NCBI GenBank assembly: GCA_963849955.1
Contig: CAWKJU010000014.1
Coordinates: 1-64,000, forward strand
Length of the DNA stretch: 64,000 nucleotides
Direction: 5' to 3'
Source: CAWFGW01 sp963849955
GTDB lineage: Bacteria; Bacteroidota; Bacteroidia; Cytophagales; JAAEPT01
Part shown: in pieces, positions 45,131-54,133 of the stretch
Position numbering within the stretch: position 1 is the first letter of the stretch
How the letters are laid out: every line of letters starts with the position of its first letter
Made by a program: the position numbers and the translations under genes
Notes under the pieces: generated by a model
The model's input: only the letters and a program-made list of their open reading frames with translations
What the model was told of the DNA's origin: nothing
The model's database searches: none

Positions 45131-46504
45131 ATGGCCTACCGGTTCACCATAGCACAACAAACCTATGTATTTGAAGATCTCAAAATACTGTTGGCAAAAG
45201 CTACGCCATTTCGTACGGGAGATGCGTTAGCTGGATTAACTGCCAATTCAAACGAAGAACGTATTGCAGCTCAATTTGCCTTAAGCGAAGTGCCGCTAAA
45301 GGAGTTCTTAATGGAAGCCATCATTCCATATGAACATGATGAAGTTACTCGATTAATTTTTGATGAGCATGATGAACAAGCTTTTAAAATTGTAGCATCC
45401 TACACCCTAGGAGAATTTCGGGATTGGCTTTTTACCGAAGCTGCTGATGTACATACTCTGAAAAGCCTGGCTCCAGGTCTAACTCCTGAAATGGTAGCAG
45501 CCGTCTCCAAATTAATGCGTAATCAGGATTTGATTTTGATTGCACAAAAGTGTGAAGTGGTGAGTAAATTCAGGAATACGATTGGTCTAAATGGACATTT
45601 ATCGGTACGACTCCAGCCAAACAACCCCGTTGATGACGCCAAAGGAATAGCCTCAAGCATTATCGATGGAATCATGTACGGTTGTGGTGATGCCGTTATT
45701 GGAATAAACCCTGCAACTGACAGTCCAGAAGTCGTTTCCAGGCTACTCCATATGCTGGATAATATCCGTACAAAATATGAAATACCAACTCAAAGCTGCA
45801 TTCTCAGCCATGTGACTACGACTTTAAAAATCATTGATAAAGCACCAGTCGATTTAGTGTTTCAGTCAATCGGTGGAACAGAAAAAACAAACACTTCTTT
45901 TGGCATCAATCTTAGTTTATTGCAAGAAGCGTACGATGCAGCAACGTCCTTAAAAAGAGGCACTATCGGCAACCAAGTAATGTATTTCGAGACAGGCCAA
46001 GGATCTTCTTTATCTGCGAATGCACATCATGGTGTGGATCAACAAACTTGTGAAGTGAGAGCCTATGCAGTAGCTAGAAAGTTTAATCCGTTTTTGGTGA
46101 ATAGTGTGGTGGGTTTTATAGGTCCAGAATATTTATATGATGGCAAACAAATTACAAGAGCTGCTTTGGAAGACCATTTTTGTGCTAAATTAATGGGTTT
46201 ACCTATGGGAGTTGATATCTGCTACACCAATCATGCAGAAGCTGACCAAGATGACATGGACAACTTGATGACTTTACTCGGAGTCGCTGGCTGCAACTTT
46301 ATGATGGGTGTCCCTGGTGCTGATGACATTATGCTTAACTACCAATCCACTTCATTTCATGACGCCATGTATCTCAGAAAAATTTTACAGAAAAAACCAG
46401 CTCCTGAATTTGAAGCATGGCTGCTAAAAATGGGCATTATGAATCATGATGGAAAACGTCTTCCAATCACTCCTTCTCATCAACTTCTAAAAGGAATCTC
46501 TTGA
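45131..46504 (+). CDS. eutB: Ethanolamine ammonia-lyase large subunit
   Basis: Adenosylcobalamin-dependent deamination of ethanolamine to acetaldehyde and ammonia. At 457 aa it has the usual EutB length (TIM barrel). Family blocks seen: AALFRTGD-like FRTGDALAGL, RLQPNNPVDDAKGIASSIID, YFETGQGSSLSANAHHGVDQ with its catalytic Glu, and a late GADDIMLNYQSTSFHDA. Its TGA stop shares a base with the eutC ATG. No microcompartment shell genes, EutA reactivase or permease occur in the window. Confidence 0.95.
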   Translation: MAYRFTIAQQTYVFEDLKILLAKATPFRTGDALAGLTANSNEERIAAQFALSEVPLKEFLMEAIIPYEHDEVTRLIFDEHDEQAFKIVASYTLGEFRDWLFTEAADVHTLKSLAPGLTPEMVAAVSKLMRNQDLILIAQKCEVVSKFRNTIGLNGHLSVRLQPNNPVDDAKGIASSIIDGIMYGCGDAVIGINPATDSPEVVSRLLHMLDNIRTKYEIPTQSCILSHVTTTLKIIDKAPVDLVFQSIGGTEKTNTSFGINLSLLQEAYDAATSLKRGTIGNQVMYFETGQGSSLSANAHHGVDQQTCEVRAYAVARKFNPFLVNSVVGFIGPEYLYDGKQITRAALEDHFCAKLMGLPMGVDICYTNHAEADQDDMDNLMTLLGVAGCNFMMGVPGADDIMLNYQSTSFHDAMYLRKILQKKPAPEFEAWLLKMGIMNHDGKRLPITPSHQLLKGIS

Positions 46505-47259
46505 TGGAAAACATCCCCAAAATACCATTGGTTCAAGAAGATGCCTGGCGTGATTTAAAAGCATACTCCAATGCTCGCATCGCTTTAGGTAATGTAGGTG
46601 GTAGTCTACCCCTTCGCGAGGTTTTGAATTTTAAGTTAGCGCATGCACATGCCAAAGATGCTATTTATACTCCTTTAGATACTCAACGCTTAAGTAAAGA
46701 ATGTTACCAACTGGACTTGCCTTTCTTTCAGTTAAAAAGTAAAATCACCGATAGAAACGAATACCTCAAACGTCCAGATCTAGGTAGACGCTTAAACCAA
46801 GCTTCGGTGGAAGAGTTAAGAAAAGCAAAAAAAACTTATGACGTGGTTTTTATATTAGTTGATGGATTGTCAGCCAATGCAGTAAACGCACATGCCCTAT
46901 CTATTTTAAATTTGATATTACCTCAGCTAACCCACTTCTCAATAGCCATTTGTCTTGTCTCAGAAGGCCGTGTGGCAATTGGTGATGAAATAGGCATGCT
47001 GCTAAAAGCAAAATTTACCGCTGTATTAATTGGGGAAAGACCAGGTCTTTCATCACCTAAAAGTATGGGTATCTATACTACATACACTCCTCAATTAGGC
47101 TTCACAGACGAACGAAGAAATTGTATCTCCAACATTCATGAAAATGGGTTAAGTTACGAACAAGCTATTCAACTACTTAACTACTTAATTGAGCAATCTT
47201 TCTTGAGAAAAATAAGTGGTGTTGAGTTAAAAATAGAATTGGAAAAATTAATTCGCTAA
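46504..47259 (+). CDS. eutC: Ethanolamine ammonia-lyase small subunit
   Basis: Cobalamin-binding small subunit, 251 aa from the ATG at 46504 (an in-frame TTG just before would give one extra residue). Family blocks: ARIALGNVGGSLPLREVLNF, HAHAKDAIYTPLD, the mid-protein FILVDGLSANAVNAHA, VAIGDEIGMLLKAK and LIGERPGLSSPKSMGIYTTY, then RRNCISNIHENGLSY. Slightly shorter than the enterobacterial EutC. The 1-nt overlap with eutB indicates coupled translation, as expected for a stoichiometric complex. Confidence 0.95.
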   Translation: MENIPKIPLVQEDAWRDLKAYSNARIALGNVGGSLPLREVLNFKLAHAHAKDAIYTPLDTQRLSKECYQLDLPFFQLKSKITDRNEYLKRPDLGRRLNQASVEELRKAKKTYDVVFILVDGLSANAVNAHALSILNLILPQLTHFSIAICLVSEGRVAIGDEIGMLLKAKFTAVLIGERPGLSSPKSMGIYTTYTPQLGFTDERRNCISNIHENGLSYEQAIQLLNYLIEQSFLRKISGVELKIELEKLIR

Positions 47260-47346
47260 CCATAACGTATAATAAAAGAGGAAGAGAGGTTATCCTTGAT
47301 AATTATTTATATAAATTGTCTCCGCACACTACATCCTCCTTTTTAT

Positions 47347-48927
47347 ATGAGTAAAATATCAAAATTTAAGTTTAGCAAAACGGTCATTTACATTATCATT
47401 GCGATTAGTGGTATTGCTATATTTTTAATTGTACATCATCAAACTCATCGCCTCGTTTCTTCTTTTTTAGATAGGAAACTTCCAAAACACATTGTTCTTG
47501 ACTATGATAATATTCAAGCTGACTTAGTTTCAGGAGATATTGCTTTAACTAATATTAAGATTCAAATTTACAACCGCGATTGTATAGAATCATATGCCCA
47601 TGTTTCACTAGATAAATTGTATATCAAGGGATTTAGTTATTGGGGTATTTGGTTTCAGAACGAATTAAAAGCAAAAAAACTCGGGTTGGAAAACCCAAAA
47701 CTTACGCTTTATTCTGATAAGAAAAAACAGGGGGATGACAAGAAAAAATCGGGTGTCGTAGATTTAAAAAGAGAAATTAAAATCGATGAATTTGAATTAA
47801 CCAATGGCTTTTTCTATGTCTATGAAAGCAGTCAAGATAGTTCAAAAATAGCGATCGACAGTATAAATTTTCACTTACAAAATGTAAGAATCGATTCTGA
47901 AATCATATCACAAAAGATTCCAATAGCATACAGTAGTTACCAATTACAAGCTCGTAACATTGGTGTAAACCTCAGCCGTTATGAAAAATTATATGTGAGT
48001 AATATTGCTATTAACAACCGCGCCATTGACTTCAAAGACTTCAGGTTGTTATCCAAGTACTCGAAAGAAGAACTTTCCAATCACCTGGAAGAAGAACATG
48101 AACATATCACTTTGAAAATTCCAAACATCCACATAAACGAAGTTGACTATGGTTATCGAGATGGGAAGTTCTATTTTCAAAGCGAAAAAATAGTATTGGA
48201 CTCCACTCATTTTGCTCTTTATCTAGACAAGTTACAAAAAGACCGAACTGGAGATAAAAAACTATATAGCGCACAACTCCGATCGTTACCTTTTGATTTG
48301 AGTATTGATTCTATAAAAATCAATAATTCCTATATCAGTTATTCTGAAAAAACAGTAGAAGACTTAGAAGCAGGAAAGGTATTTTTTGATCACGTCAACG
48401 CTACCATTACTAAGCTATCCAACATGTATGAAAAAGGAAATGAAACCCGCATTTATGCTTCTTCAAAATTTATGGGAAGCACTCCTTTATCATTAGATTG
48501 GCGGTTTGACGTCAATAATAAAAACGATTATTTTACAGCAAAGGGTGCCGCCTCCAATTTTAACACCACCACAGTCAATCAGTTTTTAATTCCAAACCAA
48601 CAGATGAAAATAAAGGGAGAAATTGAACAACTCTATTTTAATTTTCATGGAGATAAAAATACTGCGTCTGGCGATTTAAAAATGAAGTATGACAATGTGA
48701 AACTAAAATTGTTAAAAGAAGACAGAACGCATGTTAAAAAAATAAGGTCAGCAGTAGGTAACATGATCATCAAAGACGGAGATAATGCTAATGAAGCAGG
48801 GTTTAGGTATGGTGAAATCGCTTTTGACAGAGGGGGAGGTAAGTCTTTCTTCGGTTACCTATGGAAAAGTGTCAATAGCGGGATCAAAAATGCACTCACA
48901 GGAAAAGCTGAAAAAGAAGAGGACTAA
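47347..48927 (+). CDS. Membrane-anchored AsmA/DUF748-like protein
   Basis: 526 aa from the ATG at 47347; a longer frame from a TTG at 47296 adds a poor N-terminus and is rejected. One transmembrane helix (about 15-35) is followed by a long periplasmic region rich in alternating beta-strand patterns. Phrases such as IQADLVSGDIALTNIKIQIY and IPNIHINEVDYGYRDGKFYF are typical of AsmA-like/DUF748 lipid-transfer-type bridges. Similarity is by pattern only. The C-terminus is basic then acidic. Function is unknown; a role in outer-membrane homeostasis is inference. Confidence 0.6.
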   Translation: MSKISKFKFSKTVIYIIIAISGIAIFLIVHHQTHRLVSSFLDRKLPKHIVLDYDNIQADLVSGDIALTNIKIQIYNRDCIESYAHVSLDKLYIKGFSYWGIWFQNELKAKKLGLENPKLTLYSDKKKQGDDKKKSGVVDLKREIKIDEFELTNGFFYVYESSQDSSKIAIDSINFHLQNVRIDSEIISQKIPIAYSSYQLQARNIGVNLSRYEKLYVSNIAINNRAIDFKDFRLLSKYSKEELSNHLEEEHEHITLKIPNIHINEVDYGYRDGKFYFQSEKIVLDSTHFALYLDKLQKDRTGDKKLYSAQLRSLPFDLSIDSIKINNSYISYSEKTVEDLEAGKVFFDHVNATITKLSNMYEKGNETRIYASSKFMGSTPLSLDWRFDVNNKNDYFTAKGAASNFNTTTVNQFLIPNQQMKIKGEIEQLYFNFHGDKNTASGDLKMKYDNVKLKLLKEDRTHVKKIRSAVGNMIIKDGDNANEAGFRYGEIAFDRGGGKSFFGYLWKSVNSGIKNALTGKAEKEED

Positions 48928-48956
48928 ATTAATAGTCCCCTTCATCTATTTATTCA

Positions 48957-50228
48957 TTAATCGGAGGTTTTTCCTCCTCCAGCTTTCGGTCTAAAACGGC
49001 TTGGTCTGTTGTTATTTGATCGACCTCGATCTCCGCTTGGCTTTGGCTTTCTAATATTTGATTTTCGTGAGATGTCTTTTATTGGATCAGGATTGGTGCT
49101 TGGCTCAAAACCTTCAATCACATCGCTTTCCAATTTCATTCCTAACAGTTTTTCAATACCTCTAACATATTCAACTTCATCGTGAGCGACCAATGAAATT
49201 GCTAAACCACTTGCTCCGGCTCTACCAGTTCTACCGATTCGGTGCACATAATCTTCAGGAACATTCGGCAACTCAAAATTAATCACGTGAGGAAGCAATG
49301 GAATATCCAGCCCACGAGCAGCGATATCAGTTGCGACTAATACACGGATTTTACCTTTCTTAAAACCTTCTAAGGCATTTGTTCTTGCATTCTGTGTCTT
49401 ATTTCCATGAATAGCCGCGGAAGTAATTCCACTTTTACCAAGTTTTTCACTCAGCTTATTTGCCCCGTGTTTAGTTCTTGTAAAAATTAATACTTGATGC
49501 CAATTGCCTTCGGAAACTAACTTAGTGACAACCGCTTGTTTTTTACTTTGGTCTACTCGATATACTTTTTGATCTACTTTTTCAGCAGTAGTGTTTTCAG
49601 GAGTTGCTTCCACCAAAATAGGGTTATTCATCATGCCGTTGGCAAGTTGTTTTATCTCCTTTGAAAAGGTAGCTGAAAATAGAAGATTTTGTCTTTTAGC
49701 AGGCATTAAACTCAATATCTTTCTAATATCGCGTAAAAAGCCCATATCCAACATTCGATCAGCCTCATCCAGCACCAATATTTGAATATCAGCAAGTGTG
49801 AATACTTTTTGATTGTATAAATCCAACAAACGACCAGGAGTCGCTATTAAAATATCTACACCACTTCTTAAGGTTCTTATTTGAGGATTGGCATTTACAC
49901 CTCCAAAAACTACGGTGGATTTAATATCTAAAAACTCGCTATAGGACTCTACGTTAGCTGAAACTTGAGCAGCCAGTTCACGAGTAGGTGTTAATACTAG
50001 TGCTCTGATATTTCTTCTTTTTGAAGTGGGTCTTTCAGACAAGAGCTGCAGCATAGGTAAAGTGAAGCCAGCTGTTTTCCCAGTTCCCGTTTGAGCGGAA
50101 GCTAGAATATCTTTACCAGCCAAAATTTGTGGTATTGCCTTTTCTTGAATGGGTGAAGGTTGTGTGTACCCTTGTTTGTCGATTGCTTTCAACAGGGCTT
50201 GAGATAAGCCTAATTCGGTAAATAACAT
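48957..50228 (-). CDS. rhlE: DEAD-box ATP-dependent RNA helicase (RhlE-like)
   Basis: 423 aa. All helicase motifs are present: Q-motif (GYTQPSPIQEKAIP), I AQTGTGKT, Ia PTRELA, TPGR, II VLDEADRMLDMG, III SAT, and VI HRIGRTGRAG. The C-terminal tail is short, basic and low-complexity (RKPKPSGDRGRSNNNRPSRF). It unwinds structured RNA in ribosome assembly, decay or cold adaptation. Divergent from a cold-shock protein gene across 215 bp, with a hairpin in its leader. Confidence 0.93.
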   Translation of the reverse strand: MLFTELGLSQALLKAIDKQGYTQPSPIQEKAIPQILAGKDILASAQTGTGKTAGFTLPMLQLLSERPTSKRRNIRALVLTPTRELAAQVSANVESYSEFLDIKSTVVFGGVNANPQIRTLRSGVDILIATPGRLLDLYNQKVFTLADIQILVLDEADRMLDMGFLRDIRKILSLMPAKRQNLLFSATFSKEIKQLANGMMNNPILVEATPENTTAEKVDQKVYRVDQSKKQAVVTKLVSEGNWHQVLIFTRTKHGANKLSEKLGKSGITSAAIHGNKTQNARTNALEGFKKGKIRVLVATDIAARGLDIPLLPHVINFELPNVPEDYVHRIGRTGRAGASGLAISLVAHDEVEYVRGIEKLLGMKLESDVIEGFEPSTNPDPIKDISRKSNIRKPKPSGDRGRSNNNRPSRFRPKAGGGKTSD

Positions 50229-50241
50229 ATAAATTGTTTAT

Positions 50242-50271
50242 GAAATGACAATTTATAATTGATGTCATTTC
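50242..50271 (-). promoter_or_regulatory. Leader hairpin upstream of the DEAD-box helicase
   Basis: A 9-bp perfect inverted repeat: GAAATGACA at 50242-50250 and TGTCATTTC at 50263-50271, with an AT-only loop core. It sits 14 nt upstream of the helicase ATG and could occlude translation at low temperature or serve as a protein site. Confidence 0.4.
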
Positions 50272-50443
50272 GAAATGAAGCACAAAGGTAAGGCTAATTT
50301 TTGCCACTACCATTGTTATTCGCATAAATGCCTGATTTAAAAAAGATTCTCGTGAAAAAAAATATTCGCAAATGCTAGGGTTTGTTAGGGAATTATAAAA
50401 ATATACTTTACTTTTCCACCTTAATTATATTATTACAATTACA

Positions 50444-50638
50444 ATGAAAAAAGGAACAGTAAAATTCTTCAACGAGACTAAAGGTTTTGGTTTTGTATGT
50501 GAAGAAGATTCAAAAAAAGAGTACTTCGTACACGTATCAGGTTTAATTGATGAAATCAGAGAAGGTGACGAAGTTGAATTCGAATTAGCAGAAGGTAGAA
50601 AAGGATTAAACGCAGTCAACGTAAAAGTTGTTCAATAA
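50444..50638 (+). CDS. Cold-shock protein (CspA family)
   Basis: 64-aa single cold-shock domain, a nucleic-acid chaperone. RNP1 KGFGFV (residues 14-19) and RNP2 YFVHVS (27-32 region) are intact. The N-terminus MKKGTVKFFNETKGFGFV is canonical. A strong terminator follows 22 nt later, so it is monocistronic. The neighbouring divergent helicase makes a plausible cold-response pair. Confidence 0.95.
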   Translation: MKKGTVKFFNETKGFGFVCEEDSKKEYFVHVSGLIDEIREGDEVEFELAEGRKGLNAVNVKVVQ

Positions 50639-50659
50639 TATTCTTCACTTTTATTAGTC

Positions 50660-50693
50660 AAAAAAGCCTGTTGATCGATCGACAGGCTTTTTT
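50660..50693 (+). terminator. Intrinsic terminator of the cold-shock gene
   Basis: A 12-bp stem AAAAAAGCCTGT (50660-50671) with ACAGGCTTTTTT (50682-50693), extended by GAT/ATC inside the loop, and a T-tract on the + strand. A textbook rho-independent terminator. Confidence 0.92.
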
Positions 50694-50739
50694 TATGCCC
50701 CAAAATTTTGTAACTTTTAAATAGTCAAATTGTAACGTC

Positions 50740-51273
50740 ATGAAATTAAACATCTATATACCCATAATTGCCTTGCTTTTTTTGCTTGGTTGTAAAGCTG
50801 TGGACAGCTTAACTCAGTTTGATTTGGATTATAATGAGACGATAACCATTCCTGCTTCATCGATAGTTGATGTGCCACTTACTATTTTGACTCCTGAAGT
50901 AGAAACTAATACAGAATCGGAATTTGCCTCTAATGATACTCGTAAAGACAAGATTGAAGAGATTAAACTTACCGCTATGACACTATCCGTTTTATCCCCA
51001 GAAAATGGAGACTTTGGATTTTTGAAATCGGTTGCTGTATCCATTGTTGCTGACGGATTGGATGAAATTCAAATTGCTTGGAAAGATGCGGTACCCGAAG
51101 ACGCTGGTAACATACTTGATTTGGAAACTACTGATAAAGACTTAAAAGAATACATTAAAAAAGATGCGTTTAAACTGCAAGTCAGCGTAACTACAGATGA
51201 AGTCACGACCTCAGAATATAAAATCGATGTATATTCTAACTTTTTTGTGGATGCAAAGGTGTTAGGAATTTGA
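50740..51273 (+). CDS. Putative lipoprotein of unknown function
   Basis: 177 aa. The signal peptide ends in a lipobox LFLLGC (Cys at residue 18), so the product is probably membrane-anchored by lipid. The mature part is acidic and Thr/Ser-rich with predicted beta structure (LTAMTLSVLSPENGDFGFLK). It resembles small Bacteroidota lipoproteins of unknown role; no domain recognised. A short CATCAC/GTGATG hairpin follows at about 51297-51318. Confidence 0.65.
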   Translation: MKLNIYIPIIALLFLLGCKAVDSLTQFDLDYNETITIPASSIVDVPLTILTPEVETNTESEFASNDTRKDKIEEIKLTAMTLSVLSPENGDFGFLKSVAVSIVADGLDEIQIAWKDAVPEDAGNILDLETTDKDLKEYIKKDAFKLQVSVTTDEVTTSEYKIDVYSNFFVDAKVLGI

Positions 51274-51417
51274 ATTAACACACCTCAAACAATATCGCCA
51301 TCACTAATTGTGATGACGGCTCAGGTTGCAATTTCAGTTTAGTTATTTTTTTAACTGTAGGCCCGGGAGCTAGAGTTTCGAAAACACTATTAAACATTTT
51401 TTCTGGTTAACTGGAGA

Positions 51418-52587
51418 TTAGTATCGCAAGAGAGCATTCATTTCAAATCCTTCTAGAGGCATATCGTCTGAATTTGCTATATATATTTTCCCTCCTTGAA
51501 GAAACGTTTTTATTGCTGCTAAATTTATCAGTTCTGCGTTAGCAACACTTTGCGCTTCTTCAACAACCACTTGCCTTTTTTCTATATCATAAAAACCATA
51601 TAACTCAACTGACTCATTGATGAATAAAGTGTCTACTCTACCTTCAACTGCTTCTGGAATTATTCTTTCTAATTCAGTGCGAACTTGATCAGAGTTCTGC
51701 AAATCTTGCAGTTGTTCAATTTTAGTTTTCTTCTGCTCTTGAAAAGTATCTGCTACAAGACCCCAGGCCTTCTCATGTAAATCAGCATCATCTTCAGCCT
51801 CGGGATTTCCATTTACAAAATCAGGATATAAGTTAAAATAGGTACAGGTGTCTTTATAAAGCGGGAAGTAATGATCCTGACAAGCTAAAACCAAGGGTTC
51901 TCCTCCCTCATTTATTAGCGTAGTAACACCTTTGTCCACCTCATTAAAAAACTTCTTCACCTGTTTATAAGGGTCATCTTTACCAGCACCATGTCCATGA
52001 AAAATAACACTTTCATTTCTTCCACTATTAACAACCTTTCCTTGAAGACTTTTATCCTTATCTGGTATCGCCACATCTTCAGGTACTAAATCTTTTATAA
52101 AAATGGAAGTTAAGGTATGTCTATTAGCTTCGAAAAGACTAACGTTATCCTGACTAAGTTTTAAAAGATAAAACAACCCATCACCATTAAAAAAAGGGAA
52201 CAAGGGTAATAAATAAAAATGATTACTAATGTACGTTTTGAATTCAAATTTAAGGGGCAACGAATAATATTCCATCCCTTTTTTGTGTAAAAAAATCGCT
52301 AGACCATCAGATTGATTTCTCCAAAAATGAACATCTTCTAACAAAGATTCAACAGGTTTTAAGTATGCTTCAATTTCGTTATCTGTTCGTTTATAATTAG
52401 TGCTTAAATTATGACGAATATTTTTCAGGGCATTTTTAAGGTTTAGTTGACCCTGTTTCTCATCTACTTCAAGTCCTGTACGTGAAGTTGGAATATATAT
52501 TGAGATACATTCAATGCTTTGAAATTCCGCCAATTTTTTTAAATTTTTTCTAGAAAAAAAGGTATAGTTTATCGTTTGAGTTTTCAT
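51418..52587 (-). CDS. baeRF-domain (bacterial eRF1-like) protein
   Basis: 389 aa. The N-terminal ISIYIPTSRTGLEVDEKQ and the overall layout match the baeRF proteins (family 3/7 type), bacterial homologues of the archaeo-eukaryotic release factor eRF1. They are proposed to act in ribosome rescue or translation stress. Further features: LLKLSQDNVSLFEANRHTL mid-domain; a long linker with charged residues; and the end KTFLQGGKIYIANSDDMPLEG, like the eRF1 C-terminal Pelota/L7Ae-type fold. The assignment rests on recalled family features and should be treated as likely. It neighbours PRC-barrel and cold-shock genes. Confidence 0.7.
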   Translation of the reverse strand: MKTQTINYTFFSRKNLKKLAEFQSIECISIYIPTSRTGLEVDEKQGQLNLKNALKNIRHNLSTNYKRTDNEIEAYLKPVESLLEDVHFWRNQSDGLAIFLHKKGMEYYSLPLKFEFKTYISNHFYLLPLFPFFNGDGLFYLLKLSQDNVSLFEANRHTLTSIFIKDLVPEDVAIPDKDKSLQGKVVNSGRNESVIFHGHGAGKDDPYKQVKKFFNEVDKGVTTLINEGGEPLVLACQDHYFPLYKDTCTYFNLYPDFVNGNPEAEDDADLHEKAWGLVADTFQEQKKTKIEQLQDLQNSDQVRTELERIIPEAVEGRVDTLFINESVELYGFYDIEKRQVVVEEAQSVANAELINLAAIKTFLQGGKIYIANSDDMPLEGFEMNALLRY

Positions 52588-52760
52588 GCTGTATTATTTT
52601 TAGATTTGAAGCGAAGTTTATCTCACCCTTTATTTGGTTTAAATTTTAAAGGATAACTAAAACTTAAACCATTAGTCGCTCCTTAGATTATTTGCAATTA
52701 ATTTTTGTATCTCGAAGATTTAAGCATAAAGAATTATGATCTTGTTTAACCAAAGAATTT

Positions 52761-53159
52761 CTACAACCAGTATATCAGGCCAAACACAAGCATTGAAATC
52801 ATCATAATCCAGAAAAACAACCCAAACCCCACTGCCACAGCTTGTTCATTTTTCGCTTTATTTTCTAAATTTTCATTAGGGGTGATGTCCTTTCGCTTAG
52901 GGTTACTTTTTGGTAGTGTTGCTGTTAACAACAACATTACAAACAAACCAATAAAGAAATATGATAACCATGGGTAACTAATATGTAATGGATGAGATGG
53001 GGTGATCCAACTTCCAATCCCCCAAGAAAACATAAAGATTATCGCAAAAAAGAACAACAAACCATTTCCTGGACCAGGTCCTGTTTTCTTAAAAGTCAGC
53101 GATATGATAAGACCAAAAACTGCTGCGATTAACAAAGCTGTAATTATTGATGTATACAT
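52761..53159 (-). CDS. Four-helix integral membrane protein of unknown function
   Basis: 132 aa with about four transmembrane segments (about 3-22, 33-52, 63-82 and 108-130) and a charged loop near 85-105. No known family recognised. It lies between the baeRF gene and a PRC-barrel gene on the same strand, with gaps of 173 and 54 bp, so it may share transcription with the PRC-barrel gene. Confidence 0.6.
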   Translation of the reverse strand: MYTSIITALLIAAVFGLIISLTFKKTGPGPGNGLLFFFAIIFMFSWGIGSWITPSHPLHISYPWLSYFFIGLFVMLLLTATLPKSNPKRKDITPNENLENKAKNEQAVAVGFGLFFWIMMISMLVFGLIYWL

Positions 53160-53213
53160 AGTGATATCTTTTATTTAAAAGCTTACATTTTTTTCATTCA
53201 ATCATTATGAACT

Positions 53214-53969
53214 TTAATTCGAATCAATAGTAGATGTTTTTGCATGATTTAAATCATAATGGTCGTGAAGCATTTTTTCGTATTCATCATTTAAATCACC
53301 GCGTTCATATTCTGGAGCAGATTCAATTGCTTTAGTAGAGATTACAACGGTAATCTCATGATTGACATAACTAATGTTTTTCATCCAATCCACCGCCACT
53401 AATACTTTTTTGCTCCATGGCATCCAATTGCTCGTATCCACAACTGCATAAACAATTTGCCAGTTGGTGTCATCAATGATTAAATCATCAACGTGTCCAA
53501 TTGTCCCATCGGTAGTTTTTATTTTATAGCCTTTTATTTCATTAAGGCTACGAATTGAGGTATCAATATCCTTTTCGTCTACAATTTTTGATGGAATAGC
53601 TAACGGATTAATTGGATAAGTAATCATAGGTGCCACACTTGTATTCATCCAATAATAATCAGCTCTATGATAGGTATGCAGTTCTTCCTCATACTTTCTT
53701 GAGACAGGAAGCTCAGCAGTTATTAAGGGGGAGTTTTCAATTTCTTCTTTTGATAATTCTACTGTAAAACGCTCCCCTTCCCAATCAGGAGCCTGCAAAA
53801 ATGCGTAAGGAATAAGCACCTGTTTACCAGAAAAAAAGTTTCCCAGGTCTGCTTCCATATACCTTATGACCCAATTATCTTCATCAAATAAAAAATTCTT
53901 TACAGATCCCTTTTCTCCATCTTTGGCTATTATTGTATAACCTTCTAAATCGCTTAGTTTTCGTTTCAT
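53214..53969 (-). CDS. Tandem PRC-barrel protein
   Basis: 251 aa with two PRC-barrel domains. The first (about 1-85) contains LEGYTIIAKDGEKGSVKNFLFD and the second (about 135-210) IKGYKIKTTDGTIGHVDDLIID followed by WQIVYAVVDTSNWMPWSKKV. No signal peptide. PRC barrels occur in photosynthetic reaction centre H subunits and RimM; free-standing double forms are often stress-induced, with unknown ligands. It is typical of Bacteroidota stress neighbourhoods. Confidence 0.85.
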   Translation of the reverse strand: MKRKLSDLEGYTIIAKDGEKGSVKNFLFDEDNWVIRYMEADLGNFFSGKQVLIPYAFLQAPDWEGERFTVELSKEEIENSPLITAELPVSRKYEEELHTYHRADYYWMNTSVAPMITYPINPLAIPSKIVDEKDIDTSIRSLNEIKGYKIKTTDGTIGHVDDLIIDDTNWQIVYAVVDTSNWMPWSKKVLVAVDWMKNISYVNHEITVVISTKAIESAPEYERGDLNDEYEKMLHDHYDLNHAKTSTIDSN

Positions 53970-54133
53970 AGTTTTAAAATTTTGGTAATACTATTCACAG
54001 TTTCCTCAAAAACTGATCTATACGAAAAACCTTGCTTAAAAAGTGTTATTGAAACTTACTACGTTTAATTGGCTCAACATCTTGTTGAAATTTTGCCTCA
54101 AGCAGTAGGCTTCAATGCGTGTTAAAAGAAATC

